DNA of 64,000 nucleotides. It comes from Swingsia samuiensis. GTDB lineage: Bacteria > Pseudomonadota > Alphaproteobacteria > Acetobacterales > Acetobacteraceae. The notes under the pieces are model-generated. The model saw only the letters and a list, made by a program, of their open reading frames with translations, was not told the DNA's origin and did not search any database. The translations under genes and the position numbers were made by a program. Numbering within the stretch: the first letter of the stretch is position 1; each line of letters opens with the position of its first letter. Location of the stretch: the NCBI RefSeq assembly GCF_006542355.1, contig NZ_CP038141.1, positions 1,243,501 to 1,307,500 of the forward strand, given 5' to 3'. Shown piece by piece: positions 36,917 to 45,860 of the stretch.

Positions 36917-38317
36917 ATGCTGCTCAACGTTTTTAAAAAAAGAAATTTTTTCCTACTAATTCCTTTATGTGCAAGCGTAATAATGGGGTCGCTTCCAAAA
37001 GAAGGGTACGCAGAAGAAAAACGTATTTTAGTGTTTGATCCTGAGTTGGTTAACCAAGATCGATCGGGTCCACCATATATTGCTGTGAGGGATAGTAAGG
37101 GTATTCTCGAAGCCATGGAACGCGGAGATGATACGGCACTCTTGATTTTGCGTGATAGGCTGGCTCAAGATTATAGAAAAGATGCAGATTATGCGTCCCA
37201 GTTTATGTTGAGTTTGTGTGATGCATCTTTGGCTCGTTTGCATGGGAACTATGCCCGGAGTAATCAAATTTTAATGCAAGCACGTCAGGATTTGGGGCCG
37301 TTAAAGAATACAATTAATCCATTTATTTACATCATAGATCAAATGCGGAGTGGCAACCTTTTCTTGCAAGGAAAAATAAAAGATTGGGCGAATATGCAAG
37401 AATGGTTAGCGCAAGAGTATTATGTTCCGTTACGTCAACATTATCATATTTCGAATTTAGAGTTTCGGAATGATGATGTTATTACTTTGACAGTACCTGC
37501 GAGCCAAATTCCACAAGATGAAGTGATAGAAGCTTCTGAGAATAGAATTCCGTTTAATGGATATACAGCTGCGTTGGATGATCATGGTCTGATTGAAGCA
37601 AAGGGTCCTATTACGATTAATGGAGAAGTCGTTTCTGCTGTTCTGGACACAGGAACTTTTGCAAGTTCCCTCCCTCGATCGTATGTTGAGAAACATCCGT
37701 CGTTAAAAGTAGTTGGTGTCTCCCACGATATATCTTCTGGCAACAGAAGGCGTCATACAGAGTATTATGTCCTTATTGATACTCTGAAGCTGGGCGGAAC
37801 GACATTTCACAATCAGATGTTTTCTATTTCGAAAGATGAGGAGATCATGATCGGGTTACAGCAGCTCAGTCAGTTACGTCATGTTACGATCGGGCGTAAA
37901 GGGGCAACTTTTGGGATTAATGCTCCTTTTTCATGTAAAAATGAATTGGTCATGAGTTCGTTCAGGGGAGGCTATTCGGCTAAATGGCTTTTACCTGTTG
38001 AGCTGAATAGAGATTCTGTCATGGCTATTGTGAATACAGGGGATGATAGTCCTGAGGTTGTGATCAAAAAGGTAGGGGAGTTGCCTTCATCTATTCATGC
38101 GCGGTCAGTAGAAGAATATGGTTATAATAATGACGGATTTTATACAGAAAGTGTTGCGTCTAAAAGAATGAATATAAAGCTTGGGGATGTCTCGATTGAG
38201 GACTACTTAAAATATCGAGAAGAGCCAAGTGACCTTCCTGCTATGCTATCAACGGCTGCATTGCGGTATGGAAGTTATTCATTTGATTGGCCGACGCAAA
38301 AGGCATGTTTCCAATAG
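36917..38317 (+). CDS. Exported retropepsin-like aspartic protease family protein
   Basis: 466 residues from ATG 36917, with GAGGG six bases upstream; GTG 36914 is also in frame. A signal peptide of about 32 residues ends near GYA. A helical region (about 60-175) precedes a retropepsin-like domain (about 225-335) with the active-site VLDTGTFAS (Asp-Thr-Gly at 244-246). A second, similar half carries AIVNTGDDSPEVV, in which Asp is replaced by Asn (373-375). Whether it is an active protease is uncertain. Probably periplasmic. It seems to be a single transcription unit with its own 100-bp upstream region. Confidence 0.75.
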   Translation: MLLNVFKKRNFFLLIPLCASVIMGSLPKEGYAEEKRILVFDPELVNQDRSGPPYIAVRDSKGILEAMERGDDTALLILRDRLAQDYRKDADYASQFMLSLCDASLARLHGNYARSNQILMQARQDLGPLKNTINPFIYIIDQMRSGNLFLQGKIKDWANMQEWLAQEYYVPLRQHYHISNLEFRNDDVITLTVPASQIPQDEVIEASENRIPFNGYTAALDDHGLIEAKGPITINGEVVSAVLDTGTFASSLPRSYVEKHPSLKVVGVSHDISSGNRRRHTEYYVLIDTLKLGGTTFHNQMFSISKDEEIMIGLQQLSQLRHVTIGRKGATFGINAPFSCKNELVMSSFRGGYSAKWLLPVELNRDSVMAIVNTGDDSPEVVIKKVGELPSSIHARSVEEYGYNNDGFYTESVASKRMNIKLGDVSIEDYLKYREEPSDLPAMLSTAALRYGSYSFDWPTQKACFQ

Positions 38318-38350
38318 CTGCATGCTTTGTACGTTTTACGCTTATGAAGA

Positions 38351-38385
38351 AAAAGCGGAGAGGCCATTTAGGAAGGCCTCTCCTC
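38351..38385 (-). terminator. Rho-independent terminator of tyrS
   Basis: GGAGAGGCC (38357-38365) pairs perfectly with GGCCTCTCC (38375-38383) around a 9-base loop. On the minus strand the stem is followed by GCTTTTTCTTC, a good T tract, just past the tyrS stop at 38401. It may also help end the plus-strand protease gene. Confidence 0.85.
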
Positions 38386-38400
38386 TAGAGTTGCTAGACG

Positions 38401-39651
38401 TTATACTGGAACTAAAAGCACATGCTTTTTCTTACCAGAAGAGACTTTTAAAGACCCATCCTTGATATCCTTAGAAGAAAAAACCTGATTTTCGTCTGAT
38501 ATGACAATATCATTGATGCGTCCGCCTCCACCACGGATGAGGCGGCGCGCTTCTCCGCCGCTTGCGGCTAATTTTGCTTCTTGAAAAATTCTAAATGCGG
38601 GGATGCCTTCAGTTAAGAGAGCAGACGGAATGTCGATTGTTGGAAGAGCGGCCTGAGAAGAACCTTGCTCAAAAACGCGACGTGCTGTTTCCGCTGCTTC
38701 TTCTGCTGCGCTACGGCCATGACAGATTGCGGTCGCTTCGGTGGCAAGGATCTTTTTGGCGTCGTTAATCTCTGCTCCTTGCAAGGCGCCCAAGCGTTCA
38801 CATTCTTCAACAGGAAGGTCTGTGAAGAGTTTTAAGAAGCGCCCAACATCTGCGTCTTCTGTATTGCGCCAGAATTGCCAATATTCAAAGACGGGAAGTT
38901 TTTCGGCTCTAACCCAAGTTGCACCATTGGCTGATTTGCCCATTTTCGCACCAGATGATGTTGTGACCAGTGGTGTAGTAAGGCCAAAAACCTGCTTTCC
39001 ATCAGTACGGCGCGTTAAATCGATCCCGGAAACGATATTTCCCCATTGATCTGACCCTCCCATTTGGAGGACGGCACCATGTTGGCGATGAAGTTCTCGG
39101 AAATCGTAAGATTGCAAGATGGAATAATTGAATTCCAAAAAGGTCAGACCTTGTTCACGGTCAAGGCGTTGTTTAACGCTTTCAAATGAAAGCATACGAT
39201 TAACAGAAAAATGGATACCCGCATCTTGCAGAAGGTTGATGTAGGATAATTTATCGAGCCAGTCTGCATTATTGACGAGGATCGCTCCATCGGGAGTTTG
39301 CTCGTCAGAAAAATGGATAAATTGACGAAGAGACTTTTCAATGCCTGCAATATTATGAGCAATCGTCTCATTGGTCATCAGCTTACGAGCTTCATCACGA
39401 AAGGATGGGTCTCCGATTTTGGCTGTACCGCCTCCCATAAGAGCAATAGGACGATGGCCATGTTTTTGAAGCAGACGAAGCGCCATAATTGAGAGCGCGT
39501 TTCCGACATGCAATGAATCTGCAGTCGGGTCGAAGCCAACATAAGCTGTGATTGGCCCAGCGGACATAACCTCATCAAGTGCATCAAGGTCAGTACATTG
39601 GAAGATCAGGCCGCGTGCTTGAGCTTCGATCAGAAACGGGCTTTTGGGCAT
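38401..39651 (-). CDS. tyrS: Tyrosyl-tRNA synthetase
   Basis: 416 residues starting at ATG 39651 (MPKSPFLIEAQARGL); the frame remains open for 45 more codons upstream, but that part overlaps the terminator of the upstream gene. Class I synthetase with the HIGH-type motif HVGN (His48) and KMGKS in place of KMSKS. YVGFDPTA and the QMGGSDQWGNI tyrosine/AMP site are present, and an S4 RNA-binding domain lies at the C-terminus (RRLIRGGGGRINDIVI). It charges tRNA-Tyr. It sits downstream of the alpha/beta hydrolase gene, separated by a terminator. Confidence 0.96.
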   Translation of the reverse strand: MPKSPFLIEAQARGLIFQCTDLDALDEVMSAGPITAYVGFDPTADSLHVGNALSIMALRLLQKHGHRPIALMGGGTAKIGDPSFRDEARKLMTNETIAHNIAGIEKSLRQFIHFSDEQTPDGAILVNNADWLDKLSYINLLQDAGIHFSVNRMLSFESVKQRLDREQGLTFLEFNYSILQSYDFRELHRQHGAVLQMGGSDQWGNIVSGIDLTRRTDGKQVFGLTTPLVTTSSGAKMGKSANGATWVRAEKLPVFEYWQFWRNTEDADVGRFLKLFTDLPVEECERLGALQGAEINDAKKILATEATAICHGRSAAEEAAETARRVFEQGSSQAALPTIDIPSALLTEGIPAFRIFQEAKLAASGGEARRLIRGGGGRINDIVISDENQVFSSKDIKDGSLKVSSGKKKHVLLVPV

Positions 39652-39731
39652 TGATAAATCTTGCTTGGTTAGTGGTAAAGAATGAAGGGCAGAAATTATA
39701 ACAGCTTTTACAGAGATAGGAAAACGGCAAT

Positions 39732-39766
39732 AAAAAAACCCGCCTTGAGAGAAAGGCAGGTTTTTT
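39732..39766 (-). terminator. Terminator of the alpha/beta hydrolase gene
   Basis: On the minus strand AAAAAACCTGCC, a loop, then GGCGGGTTTTTTT form a stem with one mismatch and a long T tract, 24 bases beyond the hydrolase stop and upstream of tyrS. It indicates that tyrS has its own promoter in 39652-39730. Confidence 0.8.
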
Positions 39767-39789
39767 AAAATCTGGATTGAATGCAACGG

Positions 39790-40455
39790 TTAGTCTGCAA
39801 CCATAGCAAGTGCTTTTAACCCACGTTTTGTCATAACATGATCCTCAAGTGCCTCTGCAACTTGATCAGCATGTTTTGCAAAAATATGGTCGGCACCTTC
39901 GAAGATACGATAGTCGACAGTGACATTCTTTTGGGTATTTAGTTTTTCGACCAGCTTATTAATTCCTGGTTCAGGCGCCATTTCATCTTTACTGCCGGCA
40001 ATCATGAGGCCACCACAAGGGCATGGCGCCAAGAAGCCAAAGTCATAATCATTAGCGGGTGGAGCAACGCTAATCCAACCGCTAATTTCTGGGCGGCGCA
40101 TGAGCAACTGCATGCCCACAAAAGCACCAAATGAATAGCCAGAAATCCAAAGCTCGGTTGAGTTTGGATTGACCATTTGCATCCAATCTAATGCGGCAGC
40201 AGCGTCAGAAATTTCGCCAATACCGCCGTCATATCGCCCTTGAGATCGGCCTACGCCCCGTGAATTATATCGCATAACGGAGAAGCCCATCTTCTCAAAA
40301 CTACGATACATTGTATAAGTAATGCGGTTATTCATTGTTCCGCCATGAAGCGGATGAGGGTGCAAGACAAGGGCGAGTGGAGCGTTAGGCTCGCTGGAAT
40401 GGTGGTAACGACCTTCAAGCCGACCGTCTGGGCCGGCGAACATCACTTCAGGCAT
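39790..40455 (-). CDS. Alpha/beta hydrolase
   Basis: 221 residues from ATG 40455 (MPEVMFAGPDGRLEGRYHH), the usual start of this conserved alphaproteobacterial group; the frame is open to 40545. It has HPHPLHGGTMNNR (oxyanion-side motif), RGVGRSQG, the nucleophile elbow GYSFGA (Ser) and a C-terminal His in GADHIF, with the Asp in SKDEM between them. It is probably a cytoplasmic serine hydrolase (esterase or aminopeptidase-like); the substrate is unknown. Divergent from the cysteine desulfurase operon. Confidence 0.85.
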   Translation of the reverse strand: MPEVMFAGPDGRLEGRYHHSSEPNAPLALVLHPHPLHGGTMNNRITYTMYRSFEKMGFSVMRYNSRGVGRSQGRYDGGIGEISDAAAALDWMQMVNPNSTELWISGYSFGAFVGMQLLMRRPEISGWISVAPPANDYDFGFLAPCPCGGLMIAGSKDEMAPEPGINKLVEKLNTQKNVTVDYRIFEGADHIFAKHADQVAEALEDHVMTKRGLKALAMVAD

Positions 40456-40593
40456 GAATACTCTCACTCTGTGTCGGGTAGAATTAATGGACCTACCGTC
40501 CGGTGTGGCCTTGTATATAGGGTTGACAGTCCTAATTTCCACCAAAATCGACTTAGGATTGCGATTCGTGTTAATTTATATGAATTATAAAGA

Positions 40594-41691
40594 ATGATAG
40601 CAGCTTCTTCCCCAATCTATTTAGATGCGAATGCAACAGAACCTTTGCGGCCATCGGCCCGTGATGCGGCGGTTGATGGGATGATGCTTCTTGGCAATCC
40701 TTCATCTGTTCATGCGCAAGGCCGTGAAGCACGGCGTTTTCTGGAAGATGCTCGTAAGGTGCTGTCGGATGGTTTTGAACGTGATGCAGGGACGTGCGTC
40801 TTTACCGCAGGTGGCACAGAGGCCGATGCAATGGCTGTTCATGCATTTCGTAAAAATAGGCCTGTTTTGATTGGGGCGACGGAGCATGATGCTATTCGTA
40901 AGGCCGCATTAGATGCTGAATATATCCCCGTTAATGAACACGGTATTTTAGATATTGAGTATGTGCGAAAGCGTTTGCTTGAAAGTGGCCCAGCACTTGT
41001 TTGTGTGATGTCAGCTAATAATGAAACAGGTGTTTTGTCTCCGTTAGAAGATGTTGCTTCTTTATGTCATGAAACAGGTTCGCACTTACATGTTGATGCC
41101 GTGCAAAGTGCAGGCCGTCTTCCATTTAAAATATCAAATTGTAGTGTCGCCTTATCAGGGCATAAAATGGGTGGGCCCAAAGGAGCAGGGGCTTTGTTGT
41201 TGCCTAATGATGAACCGATGGATGCCTTGGTGCTGGGCGGTGGTCAGGAACGTGGAAGGCGGGGTGGAACGCAGCCCTTGCCAGCTATTTTAGGAATGAC
41301 GGCTGCTTTTCAGGAGGCACAACAGCAGAAGTGGGATGATATTCGAGCGTTAAGAAACAGACTCGAAGAAAAAGTGAGTGAAGCTGGAGCTGATGTCGTT
41401 GGGAAGAGTGTGCCGCGGCTTCCAAACACGAGTTGTTTGATCTTGGAAGGAGTGTCTTCTCAAGTGCAACTTATGACCTTGGATTTGGAAGGATTTAGTG
41501 TTTCGGCGGGTTCGGCTTGTTCTTCTGGAAAGGTCGCAGCCTCGCATGTCCTGACGGCAATGGGGAAACAAGCAAGCGCTACACAAGCTATTCGTGTTTC
41601 ATTGCCGTGGAATGTTAAGAAAGAACATGTAGACGCGTTTGGAGATGCTTACGTTCGGATGGCATCTCGGCTGAGAAAGAAGACGGTATGA
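40594..41691 (+). CDS. Cysteine desulfurase, first copy (NifS/IscS type)
   Basis: 365 residues, PLP-dependent class V aminotransferase fold. YLDANATEPL at the start, TEHDAI with the PLP-stacking His (about residue 92), HVDAVQSAG, the PLP Lys in SGHKMGGPKG and the catalytic Cys in SAGSACSSGK (about residue 308). It takes sulfur from cysteine as a persulfide. Its stop overlaps the start of a second desulfurase gene (ATGA), giving a tandem pair. Sequence identity with the second copy is clearly partial, so the two may serve different acceptors. Confidence 0.92.
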   Translation: MIAASSPIYLDANATEPLRPSARDAAVDGMMLLGNPSSVHAQGREARRFLEDARKVLSDGFERDAGTCVFTAGGTEADAMAVHAFRKNRPVLIGATEHDAIRKAALDAEYIPVNEHGILDIEYVRKRLLESGPALVCVMSANNETGVLSPLEDVASLCHETGSHLHVDAVQSAGRLPFKISNCSVALSGHKMGGPKGAGALLLPNDEPMDALVLGGGQERGRRGGTQPLPAILGMTAAFQEAQQQKWDDIRALRNRLEEKVSEAGADVVGKSVPRLPNTSCLILEGVSSQVQLMTLDLEGFSVSAGSACSSGKVAASHVLTAMGKQASATQAIRVSLPWNVKKEHVDAFGDAYVRMASRLRKKTV

Positions 41692-42821
41692 TTTATCTGG
41701 ATTATTTTTCCACAACTCCGTGCGATAAGGTTGTTCTGGAAAAGATGATCCCGTGGTTTTCGGAAGATTATGGAAACCCACATAGTGTGCATGCCTTTGG
41801 GCAAAAAGCATCAGACGCGGTGGAACATGCTCGTCAGCAAATTGCGACACTGATTGGTGCAGAATCACGAGAAGTGATTTTTACGTCCGGGGCAACGGAG
41901 GCCAATAACCTCGCGATAAAAGGGGCTGCGCGTTATTTTAAGAAAATAGGCGATGAGCGCAGGCGTATTGTAACGGTTGCCACCGAGCACAAATGCGTTC
42001 TTGAATCGGTACGCTCATTAGAAGAAGAGGGGTTTGAGCCTGTTATTTTGGGAGTGGATCAGTTCGGACGGCTTGATCCAGAGACATTAAAAGAAGCCCT
42101 CCAAGCGCCGACATTGCTGGTGAGCATTATGGGAGCCAATAATGAGACGGGTGTTTTGCAAAATCTCCCTGTATTATCAAAAATTGTGAAAGAAGCTGGC
42201 GCGTTATTGCATGTGGATATGGCGCAGCTTGCGGGGAAATTACCTGTAACATTAGAGCGTGTGGATTTAGCTTCGTTATCGTCTCATAAGATGTATGGGC
42301 CTAAAGGAATCGGCGCTTTATATGTTCGGCGGCGCCCACGAGTAAGGTTGCTTCCGTTGTTTTCAGGGGGCGGACAGGAACGGGGCCTGCGTTCTGGAAC
42401 GCTGCCTACGCCACTCGTTGTTGGTTTTGGAGAAGCTGCGGAGCAAGCTGCCAAGCGGTTACATACGGATATAGAATATATTTCTGGGTTAAGAGATGAT
42501 CTTTGGGGAAAGCTTAAAGTTCTATTCCCAGGAATAGAATTAAATGGCGCAGAAGCTGAACGTTTGCCCGGAGCGTTGAATGTGTGTTTGCCAGAAGGGA
42601 TAAGGGCTTTGGAAGTAATGGCTAAAGCTCCTGAACTCGCCGTATCAACAGGATCTGCTTGTACGGCTGCGGATGTAACCCCTTCATATGTGTTGACGGC
42701 GATGGGTTTTTCTGACGAGAAAGCATCTCGGTGCTTGCGTCTATCCGTTGGACGATTTACCTCCAAGTCTGATATTGATCGTGCGGTGACTTTGTTGGAA
42801 GAAGCGGTTCGCGCGCTCTAA
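41688..42821 (+). CDS. Cysteine desulfurase, second copy (IscS type)
   Basis: 377 residues. MIYLDYFSTTPCD start, ATEHKCV with the PLP-stacking His, HVDMAQLAGKLP, the PLP Lys in SSHKMYGPKG and the catalytic Cys in STGSACTAADVTPS (about residue 325). It is closer to IscS than the first copy. With the ferredoxin and mnmA downstream it most likely supplies sulfur for Fe-S clusters and for tRNA 2-thiouridine. A 30-base gap separates it from the ferredoxin gene. Confidence 0.93.
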   Translation: MIYLDYFSTTPCDKVVLEKMIPWFSEDYGNPHSVHAFGQKASDAVEHARQQIATLIGAESREVIFTSGATEANNLAIKGAARYFKKIGDERRRIVTVATEHKCVLESVRSLEEEGFEPVILGVDQFGRLDPETLKEALQAPTLLVSIMGANNETGVLQNLPVLSKIVKEAGALLHVDMAQLAGKLPVTLERVDLASLSSHKMYGPKGIGALYVRRRPRVRLLPLFSGGGQERGLRSGTLPTPLVVGFGEAAEQAAKRLHTDIEYISGLRDDLWGKLKVLFPGIELNGAEAERLPGALNVCLPEGIRALEVMAKAPELAVSTGSACTAADVTPSYVLTAMGFSDEKASRCLRLSVGRFTSKSDIDRAVTLLEEAVRAL

Positions 42822-42851
42822 CGTTTGTGGAATAGAAAAGACAAATAGCCT

Positions 42852-43166
42852 ATGCCTAAAATGACCTTTATCGAACGTGATGGTTCTCGTCGTGAAGTGG
42901 ATGCTCCTGTCGGATTATCCGTGCTGGAAATTGCTCATAAATATGACCTTGACCTAGAAGGAGCGTGTGAAGGTTCCTTGGCTTGTGCGACATGCCATGT
43001 GATCGTGGATCCACAATGGGCTGAGAAGCTTAGCTCACCAACGGATGACGAAGAAGATATGCTTGATCTGGCATTCGGCTTAGAGCCAACCTCACGTTTG
43101 GGATGCCAGATTGTTATGACAGAAGCTCTTGATGGGCTCGTTGTTCGACTACCGAAAGCAGGCTGA
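42852..43166 (+). CDS. fdx: ISC-type 2Fe-2S ferredoxin
   Basis: 104 residues, adrenodoxin-like fold. Four cluster ligands are visible: [10 protein letters not shown] supplies three Cys (spacing C-x5-C-x2-C), and the fourth is in SRLGCQIV. It transfers electrons during Fe-S cluster assembly. Located between the desulfurase genes and mnmA, two bases before the latter, so it probably belongs to the same operon. Confidence 0.93.
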   Translation: MPKMTFIERDGSRREVDAPVGLSVLEIAHKYDLDLEGACEGSLACATCHVIVDPQWAEKLSSPTDDEEDMLDLAFGLEPTSRLGCQIVMTEALDGLVVRLPKAG

Positions 43167-43168
43167 TT

Positions 43169-44251
43169 ATGCGTATACTCGTTGCCATGTCAGGGGGCGT
43201 GGATAGTTCCGTTGTGGCCGCGCTCTTAAAACGTCAAGGCCACGAGGTAATTGGCGCAACTTTGCAACTCTATGATCATGGTCAGGCTGCGAAGCCGGGG
43301 GCGTGTTGCGCTGGGCGTGATATTATGGATGCCCGTTCTGTTGCAGATAAGCTGGACTTTCCGCACTATGTTATTGATGCGGAAAGCCGTTTTCGTGACA
43401 GTGTGATTGAAAGCTTTGCGGACTCGTATGCTCGGGGTGAGACGCCTGTGCCATGTGTTGCATGTAACCAAGGAGTCAAATTTACGGATTTGCTTGGTAT
43501 GGCGCGGGATCTTGGGTGCGAGGCCATGGCAACGGGGCATTATGTTCGCCGGGTTGAAGGGGATCATGGGGTGGAAATGCACCGTCCCGTAGATGCCGAG
43601 CGCGATCAGACATGGTTTTTATTTGCGACCACAAAAGAACAGCTCGATTATCTTCGTTTCCCGCTTGGTGAAATGCCAGATAAAGCGCATGTGCGTGCAT
43701 TAGCCCAAGAGTTGGGGTTAGATATTGCCTCAAAGCCAGATAGCCAAGATATCTGCTTTGTTCCGAGTGGGTCTTATGTGGAGGTGGTTGAAAAACTTCG
43801 TCCTGAAATACAAGGCCCCGGTGAAATTGTAGATGAAAAAGGAAATGTCTTAGGGCGTCATGAAGGTGTGGCGCGTTATACCGTTGGGCAGAGTAAACGG
43901 TTAGGTGATATTCATACGGCGATTGGCGAGCGTCAAATGGTGACGCAAATTGATGTGCCAAAGCGTCGTATTGTTGTAGGCCCTCGTGTTCAAGCTACGG
44001 AGAGTGATGCGCGTCGCACGGTTCATCTGCGTGATATGAACTGGCTAATTGATGCCTCTCCGGAAGGGGTTGAGTGTGGCGTACAAATCAGAGCGCGAGA
44101 AAAGCTCCGTAAAGCGCGTGTAAAACCACTTGTTGGGGGAAAGGCGCTTGTTGAATTTGAAGAGCCTGCAATGCCTGCCCCAGGGCAAGCGTGTGTTTTA
44201 TATGATGGGACACGCGTTTTAGGGGGCGGCTTTATTCTGGCGGGAGAATAA
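43169..44251 (+). CDS. mnmA: tRNA-specific 2-thiouridylase MnmA
   Basis: 360 residues. PP-loop ATP-binding motif SGGVDSSVV near residues 8-16, the catalytic Cys in PCVACN (about residue 95) and the second Cys in SQDICFVPSG (about 190), both required for persulfide transfer. The central and C-terminal beta-barrel domains follow. It thiolates U34 of tRNA-Lys, -Glu and -Gln using sulfur delivered from the cysteine desulfurase encoded upstream. Cytoplasmic. Confidence 0.95.
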   Translation: MRILVAMSGGVDSSVVAALLKRQGHEVIGATLQLYDHGQAAKPGACCAGRDIMDARSVADKLDFPHYVIDAESRFRDSVIESFADSYARGETPVPCVACNQGVKFTDLLGMARDLGCEAMATGHYVRRVEGDHGVEMHRPVDAERDQTWFLFATTKEQLDYLRFPLGEMPDKAHVRALAQELGLDIASKPDSQDICFVPSGSYVEVVEKLRPEIQGPGEIVDEKGNVLGRHEGVARYTVGQSKRLGDIHTAIGERQMVTQIDVPKRRIVVGPRVQATESDARRTVHLRDMNWLIDASPEGVECGVQIRAREKLRKARVKPLVGGKALVEFEEPAMPAPGQACVLYDGTRVLGGGFILAGE

Positions 44252-44255
44252 CGGC

Positions 44256-44906
44256 GTGACAGGTACTCTTTATTTAGGCTCTCGGCGTTATTCATCATGG
44301 TCTTTACGAGGGTGGTTGGCTATTCGGCTTGCGGGTATCGATGTTGTTGAGCGTGTTATCCCGTTAAAAGGTCAAGGGCGCACAACAGAAATTCATGCTC
44401 TTTCTCCTAATAAATTGGTACCATATCTTCAGCATGAGGGGGCTGATATTTGGGAAAGTCTGGCTATTTGTGAATATGCGGCTGAGTATAAACCGTCTCT
44501 ATGGCCAGAAGAACGAGGTGCACGGGCGCATGCGAGAAGTGTGAGTGCACAAATGCATGCAGGCTTTCGGGTTGTTCGTCAAACATGCCCTATGGATTTG
44601 GAGCGCAAGTCTAAACCGTTAGTGGATATGGCAGCAGATTTGTTGGCCGATGTGGAATTGCTCAAGAGAACATTAGAAAATGCCCTTATGAGAACAGGGG
44701 AGCAGACACGTTATTTGTTTGGTTCAGACCTTACGATTGCTGACTGCATGTATGCTCCGATTGCTATTCGGGTAATGAATTATCAACTCCCCGTAGGAGC
44801 CATCGTCATGGCATGGTGTGAGACAATGCTAGACCACCCATTGATGAGGGAGTGGGCTAATCTGGCTTATCAAGAGCCAGATGAATGGCGTTTGTTTTAC
44901 TCGTAG
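44256..44906 (+). CDS. Glutathione S-transferase family protein
   Basis: 216 residues from GTG 44256, five bases after mnmA. Thioredoxin-like N-terminal domain with SRRYSSWSLRGWLA, in which a Ser-rich loop takes the place of the catalytic Ser/Cys site, and the glutathione gamma-glutamyl binding motif WESLAICEYAAEY (about 66-78). A helical C-terminal domain includes LTIADCMYAP. Cytosolic conjugation or peroxidase activity is the family expectation; the substrate is unknown. It may be co-transcribed with mnmA and converges on oxyR. Confidence 0.85.
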   Translation: MTGTLYLGSRRYSSWSLRGWLAIRLAGIDVVERVIPLKGQGRTTEIHALSPNKLVPYLQHEGADIWESLAICEYAAEYKPSLWPEERGARAHARSVSAQMHAGFRVVRQTCPMDLERKSKPLVDMAADLLADVELLKRTLENALMRTGEQTRYLFGSDLTIADCMYAPIAIRVMNYQLPVGAIVMAWCETMLDHPLMREWANLAYQEPDEWRLFYS

Positions 44907-44918
44907 GAATGAGTACGA

Positions 44919-45860
44919 TTACACTTCACACGTAATACAACCATCGGGGGTTATTTCTTTTAAGCAATTAGCAAATTCTTTAAAAGAAGCTGCGCGAGGG
45001 TCAGAGGCGCGCCAGACTAGCCCAATGGTGCGGCTAGCCTCTGGCTCGTGTAAAGACCGGATTGCAACAAGGTTCTCAAAGTCAGATCGATTTTTGAGAG
45101 CGAGTTGAGGGATAAGGGAAAAACCTTCTCCTGCTCCAATCATATGCCATAACATTTCTAGACTGGTGGCTAATCGAGGGTCTCTTTTGCGAGGCAGGGT
45201 AGGGCAGATGGATAAAGCTTGCTCACGTAGGCAGTGTCCATCTTCAAGGAGCAATAAGTCTTCTCTGCTCAACTGGGACAAAGTGATTTTTTTAAGTCGT
45301 GCCAGCTCGTGTGAAGCTGGAAATACCCCTAAAAAAGGCTCTGTGAAGAGCTCAATAGCGCCTAAAGAATCACTCGCAGTCGGCACGGCTAATAGTGCCA
45401 AATCAAGCTCACTGTTGCGAAGGGCTCGAACGAGACTATCCGTCATACCCTCAGTCAATCGCAAGTTTAAATGCGGGTATTTTTGACGAATATGAGGTAA
45501 TAATCCCGGGATATAATACGGCCCTAGGGTTGGGATAACACCAAGGCGTAGCACCCCATCAAGAGGGCTGGTGCGTGCGCGTGCGACTTCCAGAAGAGAG
45601 CGAGCAGACGCAAGAACCTCTCGCCCAAGAGCGATGAGCTGCTCTCCATCAGGCGTTGGAGCGACGTGTCTACGAGAACGTTCAAAGAGTGTAACGTCCA
45701 GAAGGATTTCTAATTTTCGAACTTGCTCTGACAAGCCAGCTTGACTAACACCACAGCGTTCTGCTGCACGGGAGAAGTTGCGTAAGTCATCAACTGCCAC
45801 AACATATTCTATGTCTCGTAAAGACAAGCCGGAAAGAGGGACGTAGCTCATATGTCTCAT
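44919..45860 (-). CDS. oxyR: Peroxide-sensing regulator OxyR
   Basis: 313 residues, LysR family. N-terminal winged helix (about 12-72, FSRAAERCGVSQAGLSEQVRKLE). The redox pair is conserved: Cys210 in LEDGHCLREQ and Cys219, nine residues apart as in E. coli OxyR (199/208). Oxidation by peroxide would form the disulfide and switch on antioxidant genes. No catalase or peroxidase gene is adjacent. ATG 45860 was used; ATG 45851 is possible. Confidence 0.92.
   Translation of the reverse strand: MRHMSYVPLSGLSLRDIEYVVAVDDLRNFSRAAERCGVSQAGLSEQVRKLEILLDVTLFERSRRHVAPTPDGEQLIALGREVLASARSLLEVARARTSPLDGVLRLGVIPTLGPYYIPGLLPHIRQKYPHLNLRLTEGMTDSLVRALRNSELDLALLAVPTASDSLGAIELFTEPFLGVFPASHELARLKKITLSQLSREDLLLLEDGHCLREQALSICPTLPRKRDPRLATSLEMLWHMIGAGEGFSLIPQLALKNRSDFENLVAIRSLHEPEASRTIGLVWRASDPRAASFKEFANCLKEITPDGCITCEV

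Noticed and set aside
39652-39786. 45-residue N-terminal extension of TyrS
   Set aside because: It crosses the terminator of the upstream gene, and the usual family start MPKSPFL is at 39651.
42284-42766. 160-codon minus-strand frame inside the second cysteine desulfurase gene
   Set aside because: Opposite-strand shadow of a conserved enzyme gene; no ribosome-binding site or recognisable product.
43482-43961. 159-codon minus-strand frame inside mnmA
   Set aside because: Shadow frame rich in His, Leu and Pro without any known motif, fully covered by mnmA.
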